Both the position numbers and the translations under genes were made by a program. Shown in pieces: positions 44,871 through 53,976 of a stretch of 64,000 bases of DNA (the stretch's first letter is position 1; every line of letters begins with the position of its first letter). The DNA is from an uncultured bacterium (lineage in GTDB: Bacteria > Cyanobacteriota > Vampirovibrionia > Gastranaerophilales > Gastranaerophilaceae), in contig CAREDV010000005.1 of assembly GCA_948964545.1 (NCBI GenBank), positions 1-64,000 of the forward strand, written 5' to 3'. A model generated the notes under the pieces. That model was not told the origin of the DNA. It saw nothing but the letters and a program-made list of their open reading frames with translations, and made no database searches.

Positions 44871-45185
44871 ATGAGTTATTTTTTGAAACAGTTCGGGAAA
44901 AATATCAAATATTACAGACAATTACGCGGTCTTAGCCAGGAACAACTTAGTGAAATGGTTGATGTTTCCCGAAACACTATCGGTCTTTGGGAAACAGGAA
45001 AATCATTTATTGATTATCCCAAACTTGTTAAACTTTGCAAAGCATTAGAAATTGACCCTGCTCAAATTTTCGATGTAATACCCGAAAACGAAGCTTCCTA
45101 CCAAAAACAAACACTTGATATTTCTAACTTATCAAAATCTCAAGTCGATATTATTTTGAAAATTATTTCTGAATTCAGAAAATAA
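44871..45185 (+). CDS. Xre-family HTH regulator, 104 aa
   Basis: An HTH_3 domain at residues 6-65 (NIKYYRQLRGLSQEQLSEMV, then NTIGLWETGKSF) is followed by a short helical tail that may dimerise. No clear ribosome site precedes the ATG. It stands alone between the broken LuxR-type gene and a hypothetical gene. Confidence 0.87.
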   Translation: MSYFLKQFGKNIKYYRQLRGLSQEQLSEMVDVSRNTIGLWETGKSFIDYPKLVKLCKALEIDPAQIFDVIPENEASYQKQTLDISNLSKSQVDIILKIISEFRK

Positions 45186-45288
45186 ATCACCATATCCTAC
45201 TATTTTCTATTTATACCTAAAGGGGATTATTTCGCATGTAAATAAGTTTACAATTTTACTATAACATATATGTGGAGTAAATTTTATC

Positions 45289-45597
45289 ATGTTAATGGGA
45301 AATGATTGCCGTGATTGTAACAGATACAATCGTTTGGAAATGAAAAATGTGAATAAGGATATTCTTGCGTGGCTTGAAGATATTGTAGAAGAAAACAACA
45401 GCCGTGTTGAAAGAAAAGAATGGAAAAGTAAATATAACAGCTATGTTGTTTATGATTACGAACCTTTCTGTACTGACGGATTTGAAATAAACTTGGTAAT
45501 AACTTCATACAACGCTGCTTATTTAAATTTCATTAAATATCTATATGATGAAAAAATAAGTACAATTGAATATCTTAACAGCTGTATAGGTGTATAG
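45289..45597 (+). CDS. Hypothetical protein, 102 aa
   Basis: It starts at an ATG with TGGAG about 12 nt upstream and ends directly before a terminator. The N-terminus has CRDC, then an acidic helical part and a mixed C-terminal half (DGFEINLVITSYNAAYLNFI). No family recognised. The isolated gene with its own terminator looks expressed. Confidence 0.55.
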   Translation: MLMGNDCRDCNRYNRLEMKNVNKDILAWLEDIVEENNSRVERKEWKSKYNSYVVYDYEPFCTDGFEINLVITSYNAAYLNFIKYLYDEKISTIEYLNSCIGV

Positions 45598-45630
45598 CAA
45601 AAACAGACCCATAAACGGGTCTGTTTTTTT
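45598..45630. terminator. Terminator
   Basis: AAACAGACCC-ATAAAC-GGGTCTGTTT with a long T run; serves the hypothetical gene and the convergent zinc-ribbon gene. Confidence 0.92.
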
Positions 45631-45647
45631 TCTTATTAATATTAAAT

Positions 45648-45926
45648 TTATTCAGCACTTTGTTCTTTTGTAAAACAATCCTTACAGAAAACTTCTCTGC
45701 CTGGAACAGGTTTAAAAGGTACTTGTGTCTGTACTCCGCATTTTGAACAAACCGCTTCATACATTTTTCTTTGTCTTCTATTGTTGCTTCTACGGTTTTT
45801 TCTGCAGTCTGGACATCTTTTTGGTTTGTTTACCAAACCTTTTTCTGAGTAAAATTCTTGTTCACCTGCTGTAAAGATGAATTCTGCGCCGCAATCTTCA
45901 CATACAAGTTTTTCGTCTTGGTACAT
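45648..45926 (-). CDS. Zinc-ribbon protein with three CxxC pairs, 92 aa
   Basis: CEDCGAEF, KRCPDCRKN, CSKCGVQ and FCKDCF give four CxxC pairs, two zinc-binding units joined by an Arg-rich linker. This is the pattern of zf-trcl/Tbcl-type small proteins found in cyanobacteria, Chloroflexi and relatives. AGGAGAAG precedes the ATG. They probably bind nucleic acid (inference). Confidence 0.78.
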   Translation of the reverse strand: MYQDEKLVCEDCGAEFIFTAGEQEFYSEKGLVNKPKRCPDCRKNRRSNNRRQRKMYEAVCSKCGVQTQVPFKPVPGREVFCKDCFTKEQSAE

Positions 45927-46038
45927 TTGTCTTCTCCTAATTTTTAGTGGTACTTTAGAAACCTAAATTCCTTTTATTGATTATATACCACTTTTCAAAA
46001 TTATGCAAGCGGTGATAAAGATGGGTAATATAAAAATT

Positions 46039-47241
46039 TTATATTACAAACTGTGTTCCTAAAATTATTCTGTGGCTGTCGTCTAAATTTTGATTATCAC
46101 AGAAAATATAATTCAAAATTACACGCAATGACTGACCTTTTATAAACCAGTTTATACCTGCTGTGTATTCACGTCTCAAATCATCTGCAATATCTCTATT
46201 GGGATCGAATTGGTCGTAACGTGCAATTAATTGCAGGCGCGGATGAATTTTATATCCAAGTGTATAATTAAATCCATCCGCTTTATTTGTACTAACTTTT
46301 GTTCCATTGTAGCCGTCTGCTATTCCGTATTCAAAGTTTGTCCATAATTTTTTATATTTGTATCCTACATATACGCTTCCCACAGTATAATTAGTTTTAT
46401 TGTGTCCTGCATTCAATCCCCCGCCGACAACAAGTTTTCCGTATCTGCCATCGGTTTTTCCAAAAGGTTTTACGTTTACCCATCCTGTAAATTCAGGGCC
46501 TGCAAAAGGAGTGTGAAAATACCTATCTGATGAATTAAATGCAAAGTTGTAATCCATTAATGAATAATCACCAATAAGCCTTACACCAAGTGCTCTGGTT
46601 GAGCCGAAATTTCTTGCAATCTGAGAACGTGTTACAAAAGGCAAAATATATGAGCTTGATCCGCCCTCTTTACCAATTTGGTTTCTTGAATAACCAATAA
46701 CGACTCTGTGATGAGGAATATTGTTATTAACAATATAGGCATCAGCGATAAAATTTTGCATATAGTTTAAATCTTTTTTGGGTTTTGGATTGAATCCTAA
46801 TTTAAAGTCTGTTTTTGTATTTCTGAATTTGCCGATTACTCCGAATTGCAAGGTATCTATATTATATTCAGTATCATAATCTTCAGCATTCCACAATCCT
46901 GACAAATTACCGCGATATGCGCCAAAATATTGAACTTTTGAAACAGGGCCTTTTTTATAACGATAAGTCAACTCATCTTTAAGCAAAAATGTTGGAACGT
47001 CAGTGCGGGTAATATCTTTGTTTATAATTTTTCCCATTAAAGTGTCATCATCAATTTTTCCATCATCATCTTTGTCCCAGTCAAAACTTTCAAAGATAGA
47101 AAATTCTGATTCCACGTTATCCTCAGCTTCAACTACTTTTTTAGCATCATTAACAGACGCCTCAAGATGAACGGCGTCTTCTGCAAAAGAAAACCCTGCT
47201 GTAAAAAACAATATTAAAAATGACAAAAAGATTTTGTTCAC
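46039..47241 (-). CDS. Outer-membrane porin-like beta-barrel protein
   Basis: I start it at GTG 47241, directly before the signal peptide (NKIFLSFLILFFTAGFSFA); upstream codons look non-coding. After an acidic linker with a Ca-binding-like DKDDDGKIDDD stretch, residues about 85-400 alternate aromatic and polar residues as in a 16-strand barrel, ending in a hydrophobic strand GTQFVI. It resembles phosphate-selective-porin-type proteins in general texture only. TACATT ends 7 nt before the GTG with no ribosome site, another candidate leaderless start. Implies a Gram-negative envelope. Confidence 0.68.
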   Translation of the reverse strand: MNKIFLSFLILFFTAGFSFAEDAVHLEASVNDAKKVVEAEDNVESEFSIFESFDWDKDDDGKIDDDTLMGKIINKDITRTDVPTFLLKDELTYRYKKGPVSKVQYFGAYRGNLSGLWNAEDYDTEYNIDTLQFGVIGKFRNTKTDFKLGFNPKPKKDLNYMQNFIADAYIVNNNIPHHRVVIGYSRNQIGKEGGSSSYILPFVTRSQIARNFGSTRALGVRLIGDYSLMDYNFAFNSSDRYFHTPFAGPEFTGWVNVKPFGKTDGRYGKLVVGGGLNAGHNKTNYTVGSVYVGYKYKKLWTNFEYGIADGYNGTKVSTNKADGFNYTLGYKIHPRLQLIARYDQFDPNRDIADDLRREYTAGINWFIKGQSLRVILNYIFCDNQNLDDSHRIILGTQFVI

Positions 47242-47304
47242 AATTATTAATGTATCATAAAATTTATGCAAAAAAAAATTTTTTTGGTGTATATTATTAT
47301 AACT

Positions 47305-48729
47305 ATGACAAACGTAACAAGACAAGAAAAATCATTAAAAGTACATGCCCCGATTGTAGAAGCATTAAAAAAAGCACAGGAAACCCCGTCTTATCAGTTT
47401 CATATCCCTGGGCATACAAGAGGCAACGGTTCTTTGCCAGAGTTCAGAAAACTTATAGGCAAAAAAGCGCTGTCAATTGATACTACTGATGAATTCGATG
47501 GTCTTGGAACATTACATCCCGCAACAGGCCCTATAAAAGAAGCACAGGAATTGGCTGCAAAAGCTTTTGGAGCTAAAAAAACTTTCTTTTTATTAAATGG
47601 TTCTACAGCAGGAAACCTTGCGCTTGCAATGGCTTTGACCAAAAAAGGCAAAAAAATTATTACAAATAGAAACTGCCACCGCTCAATTTTAACAGGTATG
47701 ATTATTTCAGGAGCTGAACCTGTATGGCTTATTCCTAATCGTTTTGAAGAATGGGGCATATGGGGAAATGTTACACCTGAGATGGTAGAACAAATGATTG
47801 AAAAAACTCCTGATGCAGGCATGGTTTGGATTACAAACCCGACTTATGAGGGCGTTGTTTCTGACGTTAAATCAATTTCTGCTGTTTGTAAAAAACATAA
47901 TATTCCATTGATTGTTGATGAGGCGCATGCATGTTTGTGGAATTTTAATGGACATCTTCCGACATCTGCACTTAAACTCGGTGCTGATGCTGTTGTTCAT
48001 TCACTTCATAAAACAGGCGGAAGTATGAGCCAGAGTTCAATGCTTCATATTGCGGAAAATTCCTCACTTGATGTTGATGCGGTTGAAAAAGCTTTGAAGT
48101 TATTACATACAACAAGTCCATCTTTAATGCTGCTTGCAAGTTTAGATTCAGCACGTGCAAATCTTGACAGCCCTCGTGGCAGAAAACAACTTGAACGTGC
48201 TGTTCAAAATGCAAAATATCTTAGACGTGAAATTGATAAACTTGAACATATTCACGATTTAAAACCTGATTTTGGCTATAAAACTGATATTACAAAGGTA
48301 TTTATACGCGACGATAGACTTTCAGGCAAGCGCTTGGAAAGCATTTTGGAAATTGATTTTAACATAGAAGTTGAAAGCGCATCAGATGCGGGACTTTTGA
48401 TTTTGTCAAATATCGGAAATACACGCGCTGATATGCAATATCTTGTAAAATGTCTGCAAACGATTGATAAAACAAATTACACAGACATCTGCTATCTTGA
48501 AAAGAAAAAATACATGCCGATGTTAACTCCTATTATAAAAATGACGCTTCGTGAAGCTTATTATTCACACAAAGAAACAATTCCTAAAGAGCAGGCTGTC
48601 GGAAGAATTTCTGCGGAAGTAATTGCTGAATGCCCTCCAGGAATTGCGGTATTGCTGCCAGGTGAATTGATTACGGAGGAACATATTCCATATCTTGTTG
48701 ATTATAATGTAATTGAAGTTATTAAATAA
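47305..48729 (+). CDS. Orn/Lys/Arg decarboxylase family protein
   Basis: The 474-residue PLP enzyme has the fold-I signature: FHIPGHTRGNG near residue 32, LNGSTAGN near 97, VDEAHA (204-209) and the Schiff-base Lys236 in HSLHKTGGSMSQSS. The C-terminal domain closes with PPGIAVLLPGELI. Short decarboxylases of this subgroup make polyamines (cadaverine, putrescine or agmatine); the substrate is not decidable here. An upstream ATG at 47266 exists, but 47305 follows a TATTAT/TATAAC region. It diverges from the porin gene. Confidence 0.9.
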   Translation: MTNVTRQEKSLKVHAPIVEALKKAQETPSYQFHIPGHTRGNGSLPEFRKLIGKKALSIDTTDEFDGLGTLHPATGPIKEAQELAAKAFGAKKTFFLLNGSTAGNLALAMALTKKGKKIITNRNCHRSILTGMIISGAEPVWLIPNRFEEWGIWGNVTPEMVEQMIEKTPDAGMVWITNPTYEGVVSDVKSISAVCKKHNIPLIVDEAHACLWNFNGHLPTSALKLGADAVVHSLHKTGGSMSQSSMLHIAENSSLDVDAVEKALKLLHTTSPSLMLLASLDSARANLDSPRGRKQLERAVQNAKYLRREIDKLEHIHDLKPDFGYKTDITKVFIRDDRLSGKRLESILEIDFNIEVESASDAGLLILSNIGNTRADMQYLVKCLQTIDKTNYTDICYLEKKKYMPMLTPIIKMTLREAYYSHKETIPKEQAVGRISAEVIAECPPGIAVLLPGELITEEHIPYLVDYNVIEVIK

Positions 48730-48756
48730 GATTATAAAATCATATCAAGGATTATT

Positions 48757-48788
48757 TAAAAAAAGACGGGAAAATTTCCCGTCTTTTT
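48757..48788. terminator. Bidirectional terminator
   Basis: AAAGACGGGAAA followed by TTTCCCGTCTTT and a T run, between the decarboxylase and rpsR. Confidence 0.9.
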
Positions 48789-48815
48789 TATTAATGATTT
48801 TTTGATTAAGCGATA

Positions 48816-49049
48816 TTAGTCAAAAACGTAATCAATAATTGCAGCTTCTCTTGCACGTTTGATAGCTGTAACAATCATTCTCTGGTGCTTAGCACAGTTG
48901 CCTGTAATTCTTCTTGGAATAATTTTACCTGCTTCTGTCAAGTATCTTTTCAATTTTGCAGCATCTTTGTAGTCAATTGCTTCAACTTTATCTCCGCAAA
49001 GACTGCAATTTTTACGTTTTTTCTTATCGTCGTTATTTTGTCTTGCCAT
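48816..49049 (-). CDS. rpsR: 30S ribosomal protein S18
   Basis: The 77 residues contain a KNCSLCGDK zinc-like start and the conserved IIPRRITGNCAKHQRMIVTAIKRAR core. It binds S6 in the platform of the small subunit and ends the rpsF-ssb-rpsR cluster. A 139-bp gap separates it from ssb; AAAGG precedes the ATG. Confidence 0.97.
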   Translation of the reverse strand: MARQNNDDKKKRKNCSLCGDKVEAIDYKDAAKLKRYLTEAGKIIPRRITGNCAKHQRMIVTAIKRAREAAIIDYVFD

Positions 49050-49188
49050 TTTTTTAAACCTTTCTAGCCAATATTTGTGTTGTTTATTAAAAATTTGTCA
49101 GTCGCTACGCTTTTTTTGTTAACTTCTTAGAAATTCTATCTAAAGTCCAAACGCTTGCTCCCGTTTTTAGCCTTTCTAGCCTTGTTTA

Positions 49189-49584
49189 TCAGAATGGAAT
49201 TTCATCCTCATTGATAAGTTCGTTAGCCATATCGTCTGATTCGAACTTAACGATTTCTTCTGTTCCGAAATCAGAATTTGTAACTGACCCTTCACCCATT
49301 CTTTCGATTGTGTTTGCATCAATCTCATAAATTCTTTTTTCAGAACCGTCATCCATTTTTACTGTTGCTGTTTGAAGTCTGCCCTCAACCAGAACTTTGT
49401 CGCCTTTAGAAATCGAAGAAACAATTTCATCAAGAGCGTTGCGTCTTGAAACAACTCTCATAAGAATTTCTTCTCTTTCGCCGATATTAAGAACAAATCC
49501 TGACACCGCAATATTGTTTTGTGTAAAACGTTTTTCTGGTGCTCTGTATACTGTTCCTGTTACTACTGATTTTGCAAGTGACAT
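49189..49584 (-). CDS. ssb: Single-stranded DNA-binding protein
   Basis: An OB-fold (residues 1-100, with VSGFVLNIGEREEILMRVV and VEGRLQTATVK) is followed by a short acidic tail ending in DEIPF, the tip that recruits replication and repair partners. At 131 residues the linker is short compared with E. coli Ssb. It begins 3 bp after rpsF, so the two are coupled; the gene sits between rpsF and rpsR as in many bacteria. Confidence 0.95.
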   Translation of the reverse strand: MSLAKSVVTGTVYRAPEKRFTQNNIAVSGFVLNIGEREEILMRVVSRRNALDEIVSSISKGDKVLVEGRLQTATVKMDDGSEKRIYEIDANTIERMGEGSVTNSDFGTEEIVKFESDDMANELINEDEIPF

Positions 49585-49587
49585 TAA

Positions 49588-49869
49588 TTACACTCCTAAA
49601 AACATAGTTCTTAAAATGTTGTCATTCAATTTTAACTTGCGTCTAAATTCAGCAACATTTTCTTCAGGCAGGCTTAAAACTGAAGTTACAAAAAATCCGT
49701 CTCTGAAATTTTGAACATCATAAGCTAATTTTTTTCTGCCAGTTTTGTCTGTAGATTCAACTTTACCTTTCATATCAGCAATTGTTTTGCCCAATGATTC
49801 GATAGCTTTATCTACTTCTTCTGCATCTAAGTTTGGTTTAAATACAGTTAAAAGTTCGTAAGTTTTCAT
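49588..49869 (-). CDS. rpsF: 30S ribosomal protein S6
   Basis: The 93 residues match S6 from YELLTVFKPNLD to the C-terminal LRRKLKLND-like end, with RKKLAYDVQNFRDGFFVT in the middle. AGGAG precedes the ATG. First gene of the rpsF-ssb-rpsR operon; in other bacteria S6 and S18 regulate this operon. Confidence 0.96.
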   Translation of the reverse strand: MKTYELLTVFKPNLDAEEVDKAIESLGKTIADMKGKVESTDKTGRKKLAYDVQNFRDGFFVTSVLSLPEENVAEFRRKLKLNDNILRTMFLGV

Positions 49870-49926
49870 TTTTAAAATTCTCCTATTCTAGTGTATAAAT
49901 TAATATTATCATGGAAATATGAATTT

Positions 49927-50760
49927 TTACAATATGTAATCTGCGAAGAAACTGTAATTTGCCGAACCTATAAGGAAAATATCTTTTTGTGTATCATCCT
50001 TAGAGCCTTGCCATTCAACAAATACAGGCCCGCCCAAGAGATTCACCTTAACTTTTTGTTCTGTTAAGTTATTTAAAACACATGCAGCGACTGATGCACA
50101 TGCTCCTGTTCCGCAGGCTAAAGTTATACCGCACCCGCGCTCATACACACGCATATCAATTTCCATTTTTGATTTTACTTTTACAAATTCTGTGTTTGTT
50201 TTTTCGGGAAAATATTCGTGTTTTTCAATACAAGGCCCATATTTTACAGCAAGTTCCATAGGGTCATCTTCTGTAATAATTACACAGTGCGGATTTCCCA
50301 TAGATACAGGAAAAATGTCAAATTCTTTATCAAGTGCCGTAATTTTTCTTTCACCGTAAAATGGGATTTTTTTATCTTCTAAAATCGGTTTTCCCATATT
50401 AACTTTGATTAAACCATTATCCAAAAGTTCCGGCTTTATAACTCCTGCAAGAGTTTGTACACTGAATGCTTTTTTATTAACAAGTTTATTGTCATAAGCG
50501 TACTTTGCAAAACATCTCATTCCATTGCCACACATTTGAGCAGTTGATCCGTCTGAGTTATAAAAATACCAGCCGATGTCTGTATCTTTTACTGTTGTAT
50601 CAGGGATAATCATGCCATCAGCTCCAACACCAAAGTTTCTGTCGCAAACTTTTTTGGCAAGTTCATCCATTTTCAAGCCTGTTTTTTCATATTCTGCATA
50701 GTCAATGATAACGAAATCATTTCCGCATCCTTGCATTTTAGTTAATTTAATAGTTTTCAT
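49927..50760 (-). CDS. dapF: Diaminopimelate epimerase
   Basis: The 277-residue protein has both catalytic cysteines: Cys77 in AQMCGNGMRC and Cys216 in TLACGTGACAS. It begins with the typical MQGCGNDFVIID. It converts LL- to meso-diaminopimelate for lysine and peptidoglycan. GAGG precedes the ATG. An aminotransferase gene at 55068-56234 could be related to the same pathway, though its substrate is not clear. Confidence 0.96.
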   Translation of the reverse strand: MKTIKLTKMQGCGNDFVIIDYAEYEKTGLKMDELAKKVCDRNFGVGADGMIIPDTTVKDTDIGWYFYNSDGSTAQMCGNGMRCFAKYAYDNKLVNKKAFSVQTLAGVIKPELLDNGLIKVNMGKPILEDKKIPFYGERKITALDKEFDIFPVSMGNPHCVIITEDDPMELAVKYGPCIEKHEYFPEKTNTEFVKVKSKMEIDMRVYERGCGITLACGTGACASVAACVLNNLTEQKVKVNLLGGPVFVEWQGSKDDTQKDIFLIGSANYSFFADYIL

Positions 50761-50841
50761 TTTTTACCTCTTTGAATTATTATACAGTAAAAATTTGTAA
50801 TAATTAAGCAATTATTTTAAGCCGTAAAACTTTATTAAAAT

Positions 50842-51417
50842 ATGGTAGTAGAAAAAGTTGTGTTTAATAAAAATCTTATTGGTAAACCTTTAAGAAGACC
50901 TATAAAACTTAATCCAACTGAACTGAAGCTTGCAGAACCGTTAACAAAGGATACTGTTAATATAAGTGAAAAAGCACAAACCTGTTTGGAAGAAGCTTAT
51001 CATAAAGTAAAATGTTGGAATCCGATTGATGAAAATTTAGGTCTGCCCGGCATATATGAAGTTCCTAAAGATTATATAGGAACAGGACATATTTATATTG
51101 ATAAAATAGTTGCAGGTGAAGGCAGAAGCAAAGGTACAGGCATTAGAACCATACAAAGAATTGTAAGAGAAAGTTTAGCGGATTCTGATTGCCAAGGACG
51201 TATACGTTTTGAGGCAATGCCTATTGACATAAGCAAAGGTAATCCTTTAGGGCTTTTTTATAAATTAGGATTTCGTCCAGATAATATTGAATTAAATAAA
51301 AAATGTGCACAATGGCTTGCAAATGGCGGAGAAAAAAATAAAGTGCCGTTTTCTATGGGTGCTAATATGTATCTTCCGAAAGAAAATATTGAGCATTGCT
51401 TAAATTTTAAGTATTAG
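50842..51417 (+). CDS. GNAT-like acetyltransferase, 191 aa
   Basis: The segment YIDKIVAGEGRSKGTGIRTI near residue 90 resembles the acetyl-CoA-binding GNAT motif A (R/Q-x-x-G-x-G/A). GLFYKLGFRPD near 140 resembles motif B. The first 70 residues are unusual and polar. It is convergent with the HxlR gene (11-bp overlap). Substrate unknown; family call is moderate. Confidence 0.6.
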   Translation: MVVEKVVFNKNLIGKPLRRPIKLNPTELKLAEPLTKDTVNISEKAQTCLEEAYHKVKCWNPIDENLGLPGIYEVPKDYIGTGHIYIDKIVAGEGRSKGTGIRTIQRIVRESLADSDCQGRIRFEAMPIDISKGNPLGLFYKLGFRPDNIELNKKCAQWLANGGEKNKVPFSMGANMYLPKENIEHCLNFKY

Positions 51418-51733
51418 ATTTATATTTTTCACCCCATTTTTTCATTTCAAGTAAAATCGGGATTAAACTTTCGCCCTTTGCTGTTAATGAATATTCAACT
51501 TTAGGCGGTACAATCGGATAAACTTTTCTTTTTATTATTCCGTCTTCTTCAAGTTCTCGAAGTTGTGAAATTAACATTTTAGGTGTAATGCCTTTTATCG
51601 TTTTTTGCAGTTCGCTGTATCGTAAAACTTTATTCTGATATAAAAACCATATAATCATTACTTTATATTTTCCACCGATAACTCCGAGTGTTAAACCAAG
51701 CGGACAGTTATATTTTTCAAGTTTATTTTTCAT
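51407..51733 (-). CDS. HxlR-family transcriptional regulator
   Basis: The 108-residue winged-helix protein has the HxlR pattern NCPLGLTLGVIGGKYKVMII, then RYSELQKTIKGITPKML and LEEDGIIKRKVYPIVPPKVE. A single early Cys, common in redox- or electrophile-sensing members, is present. It diverges from the flavoprotein gene across 100 bp and probably controls it. Confidence 0.92.
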   Translation of the reverse strand: MKNKLEKYNCPLGLTLGVIGGKYKVMIIWFLYQNKVLRYSELQKTIKGITPKMLISQLRELEEDGIIKRKVYPIVPPKVEYSLTAKGESLIPILLEMKKWGEKYKSNT

Positions 51734-51833
51734 TGTTTTCCTCTAATTCTATCTTTTTGTATAGTATATTACAAAAAAGTAAATACTTGTAATAAATATA
51801 ATATTAACTAAAATAAAGAAAAAGGAGAATATT

Positions 51834-52490
51834 ATGACAAAAAAAATTTATATTATAAACGGCTCGCCAAGGAAGAATTGGAATACATCTAAATTATGCG
51901 AAAGTTTTGCTCAAGGAGTTATTTCAGCAGGAGGAAGTGCTGAAATAATAAATCTTTATGATATTGATTTTAAAGGCTGCAGAGCATGTTCCGCTTGTAA
52001 ATTAAAAGGCAGTAAGAATAATGGTTTTTGTTCATATCCTGATGAGTTAAAAGAAATATTAAATAAAGTTTCTCTTGCAGACGGGATTTGTCTTGCGACA
52101 CCAATATACTTTGGTGATGTATCAGGGGTTATGAAAATGTTTATAGAAAGATTGGTTTATCCGTTTGTAAAATTTGATAAGCAATATACTCCAATTCCAC
52201 CGAAAAAATTAAAAACAGCAGTAATTTATACAATGAATGTTGATGAAAACATATTTTTAAATCAATACATAGGTCAAAATAATTCAGCTCCTATCGGATT
52301 TTTTGAAAACTGGATTACTCATATTTATGAAAAACCGAATAGGATTTGCGCATTCAACACTTTCCAATATCATGATTATTCGAAATATGATGATGAAAGG
52401 TGGGATATTAACGATAAAATAAGACAACATGAAAATGTATTTCCTAAAGATTTAGAAAACGCTTACAATGCAGGAAAAGACTTCGTTTAA
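51834..52490 (+). CDS. NAD(P)H-dependent flavodoxin-fold reductase
   Basis: The 218-residue protein begins IINGSPRKNWNTSK, the FMN phosphate loop, followed by GCRACSACKLKG and LATPIYFGDVSGVMK, typical of the iron-sulfur-flavoprotein/WrbA-like FMN reductase family. CxxCxxC may hold a cluster or act in redox. AAAAAGGAG precedes the ATG. Regulated most likely by the divergent HxlR protein; would handle quinones or reactive electrophiles. Confidence 0.87.
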   Translation: MTKKIYIINGSPRKNWNTSKLCESFAQGVISAGGSAEIINLYDIDFKGCRACSACKLKGSKNNGFCSYPDELKEILNKVSLADGICLATPIYFGDVSGVMKMFIERLVYPFVKFDKQYTPIPPKKLKTAVIYTMNVDENIFLNQYIGQNNSAPIGFFENWITHIYEKPNRICAFNTFQYHDYSKYDDERWDINDKIRQHENVFPKDLENAYNAGKDFV

Positions 52491-52521
52491 ATAATGGATT
52501 TAAAGAATTGACACAGTTGCT

Positions 52522-52590
52522 AATAAGAAAAGCCCTAAACCTTTATGGTTCGGGCTTTTTAAATGGAGGAGGAGGTGGGATTCGAACCCA
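52522..52590 (-). repeat. Left copy of a 69-bp direct repeat (tRNA-Ser 3' end plus terminator)
   Basis: Identical over 69 bp to 53977-54045. It holds 27 nt of the tRNA-Ser 3' end (52564-52590) and the downstream hairpin GCCC...GGGC with T run. This copy has no 5' half of the tRNA, so it is the displaced fragment left by insertion of the islet. Confidence 0.92.
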
Positions 52591-52698
52591 ACGGTTTAAC
52601 CGAAATGGGTATAAATACTAACACTCTGACCTTCCTGAATTATATAATACCTCTATGAATTAACATATCAAATGGACACAATATAAATATGAATTTTA

Positions 52699-53010
52699 TT
52701 ACATTAAATCAATCATATTGTTAATTCTTATTAGCTTATCCAAATCACAATTACATAACTTATTATTAATTAGTTCCCTTACTTTTTCAAGATTTGCTTG
52801 CGGTTCAGGTAATAGTAATTCAACAGGTTGGATATTAAATACATCACATATCTTATCTATTGTTTCGGCAGTAGGTAAGTACCTATTATGTTCAATATTT
52901 CTGTATCCTTGCACACTCATACTAATTTTTTCAGCAAATTGTTCTTGGGTAAGTTTGTTTTCAGTCCGTAAACGTCTGATACCATTAGTAATTAATTCTT
53001 TATAACTCAT
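52699..53010 (-). CDS. Xre-family HTH regulator, islet copy 1 (103 aa)
   Basis: An HTH_3 domain (NGIRRLRTENKLTQEQFAEK, then MSVQGYRNIEHNRYLP) is followed by a helical tail with LCNCDLDKLIRINN. It is about 75% identical to the neighbouring copy at 53081-53392 over its full length, so the two are tandem duplicates. No clear ribosome site. The upstream 40 bp are also shared with the other copy. Confidence 0.87.
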   Translation of the reverse strand: MSYKELITNGIRRLRTENKLTQEQFAEKISMSVQGYRNIEHNRYLPTAETIDKICDVFNIQPVELLLPEPQANLEKVRELINNKLCNCDLDKLIRINNMIDLM

Positions 53011-53080
53011 AGGTAGATTGTCACTTATTCTTAAACAAATTAAAACTAATTAAGTAGACATGCATGTACTATATTTATGA

Positions 53081-53392
53081 TTATATTAAATCTATAAAGT
53101 TGTTTATTTTAATCAATTTGTCGACATCACAATTACATAACTTGATATGGATTAACTCTTTTAATCTATCTAAGTTTTCTTGAGTATCGGGCAATAGTAG
53201 TTCAACAGGTTGGATATTAAATACTTCACATATCTTATCTATTGTTTCTGCCGTAGGTAAATACCTGCTATGTTCAATGTTACGATACCCCTGAACACTC
53301 ATGAAAACTCTCTCTGCAAACTTTTCTTGAGTGAGTTTGGATTGTGTTCGTAAACGCTTAATACCATTGGTAATTAGTTCTTTATAACCCAT
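53081..53392 (-). CDS. Xre-family HTH regulator, islet copy 2 (103 aa)
   Basis: It has the same length and architecture as copy 1 (NGIKRLRTQSKLTQEKFAER, MSVQGYRNIEHSRYLP, and a tail with LCNCDVDKLIKINN). Differences concentrate in the middle of the HTH and the tail. It diverges from the SLOG-like gene across 100 bp and may regulate it. Confidence 0.87.
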   Translation of the reverse strand: MGYKELITNGIKRLRTQSKLTQEKFAERVFMSVQGYRNIEHSRYLPTAETIDKICEVFNIQPVELLLPDTQENLDRLKELIHIKLCNCDVDKLIKINNFIDLI

Positions 53393-53492
53393 AGCTATAA
53401 TTGTTGCTTATACTTAAGTAAATTAAAACTAATCAAATAGACATATTTATATTATACTTAATTATTATAAAACTTGGACAGTAAGGTAAATT

Positions 53493-53933
53493 ATGGAAAG
53501 AAAAACATGTTTTTTTATAGGTAGCAGGTATACTACTGAGAGTATTAGAAAACAACTTTTAAAAGTTGTTGAAAAACATATTGTTGAATTTGGTGTTACA
53601 TCCTTTATGGTCGGTGATTATGGTAGATTTGACCACATTGTACAGAGTGTACTACGAGAGATAAAAGAGCGATATACTAACATAGAATTATATTTACTTG
53701 CCCCTTATGTATTTATAAAGAATACAGAGACTCCAAGAGGATTTGACGGAACATTTTATCCTGAGGGATTGGAAAAAACACCTTACCGCTTGGCTATTAT
53801 TCAAGCAAATCGCTACATGGTAAAGACTTCTGATTATTTAATTGCTTATCCTGGTCATGGCAACTCTCGAGACATTGTTGAATTTGCCCAACGTCGGGAG
53901 AAGAAAGGATTGATAAAGGTTACTTTAGTTTAG
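53493..53933 (+). CDS. SLOG-like Rossmann-fold protein, 146 aa
   Basis: CFFIGSRYTTESIRKQLLK at the start, FMVGDYGRFDHIVQSVL and ELYLLAPYVF, and a late YLIAYPGHGNSRDIVEFAQ, give the alternating beta-alpha pattern of the SLOG/DUF1273 group, which is proposed to bind nucleotide-derived signals. AAGG precedes the ATG. In a tiny islet with two regulators, a signal-sensing or defence role is plausible but unproven. Confidence 0.65.
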   Translation: MERKTCFFIGSRYTTESIRKQLLKVVEKHIVEFGVTSFMVGDYGRFDHIVQSVLREIKERYTNIELYLLAPYVFIKNTETPRGFDGTFYPEGLEKTPYRLAIIQANRYMVKTSDYLIAYPGHGNSRDIVEFAQRREKKGLIKVTLV

Positions 53934-53976
53934 TGGTTGACTTTACTAAATATGGACACAGATGGACATGGTACCC

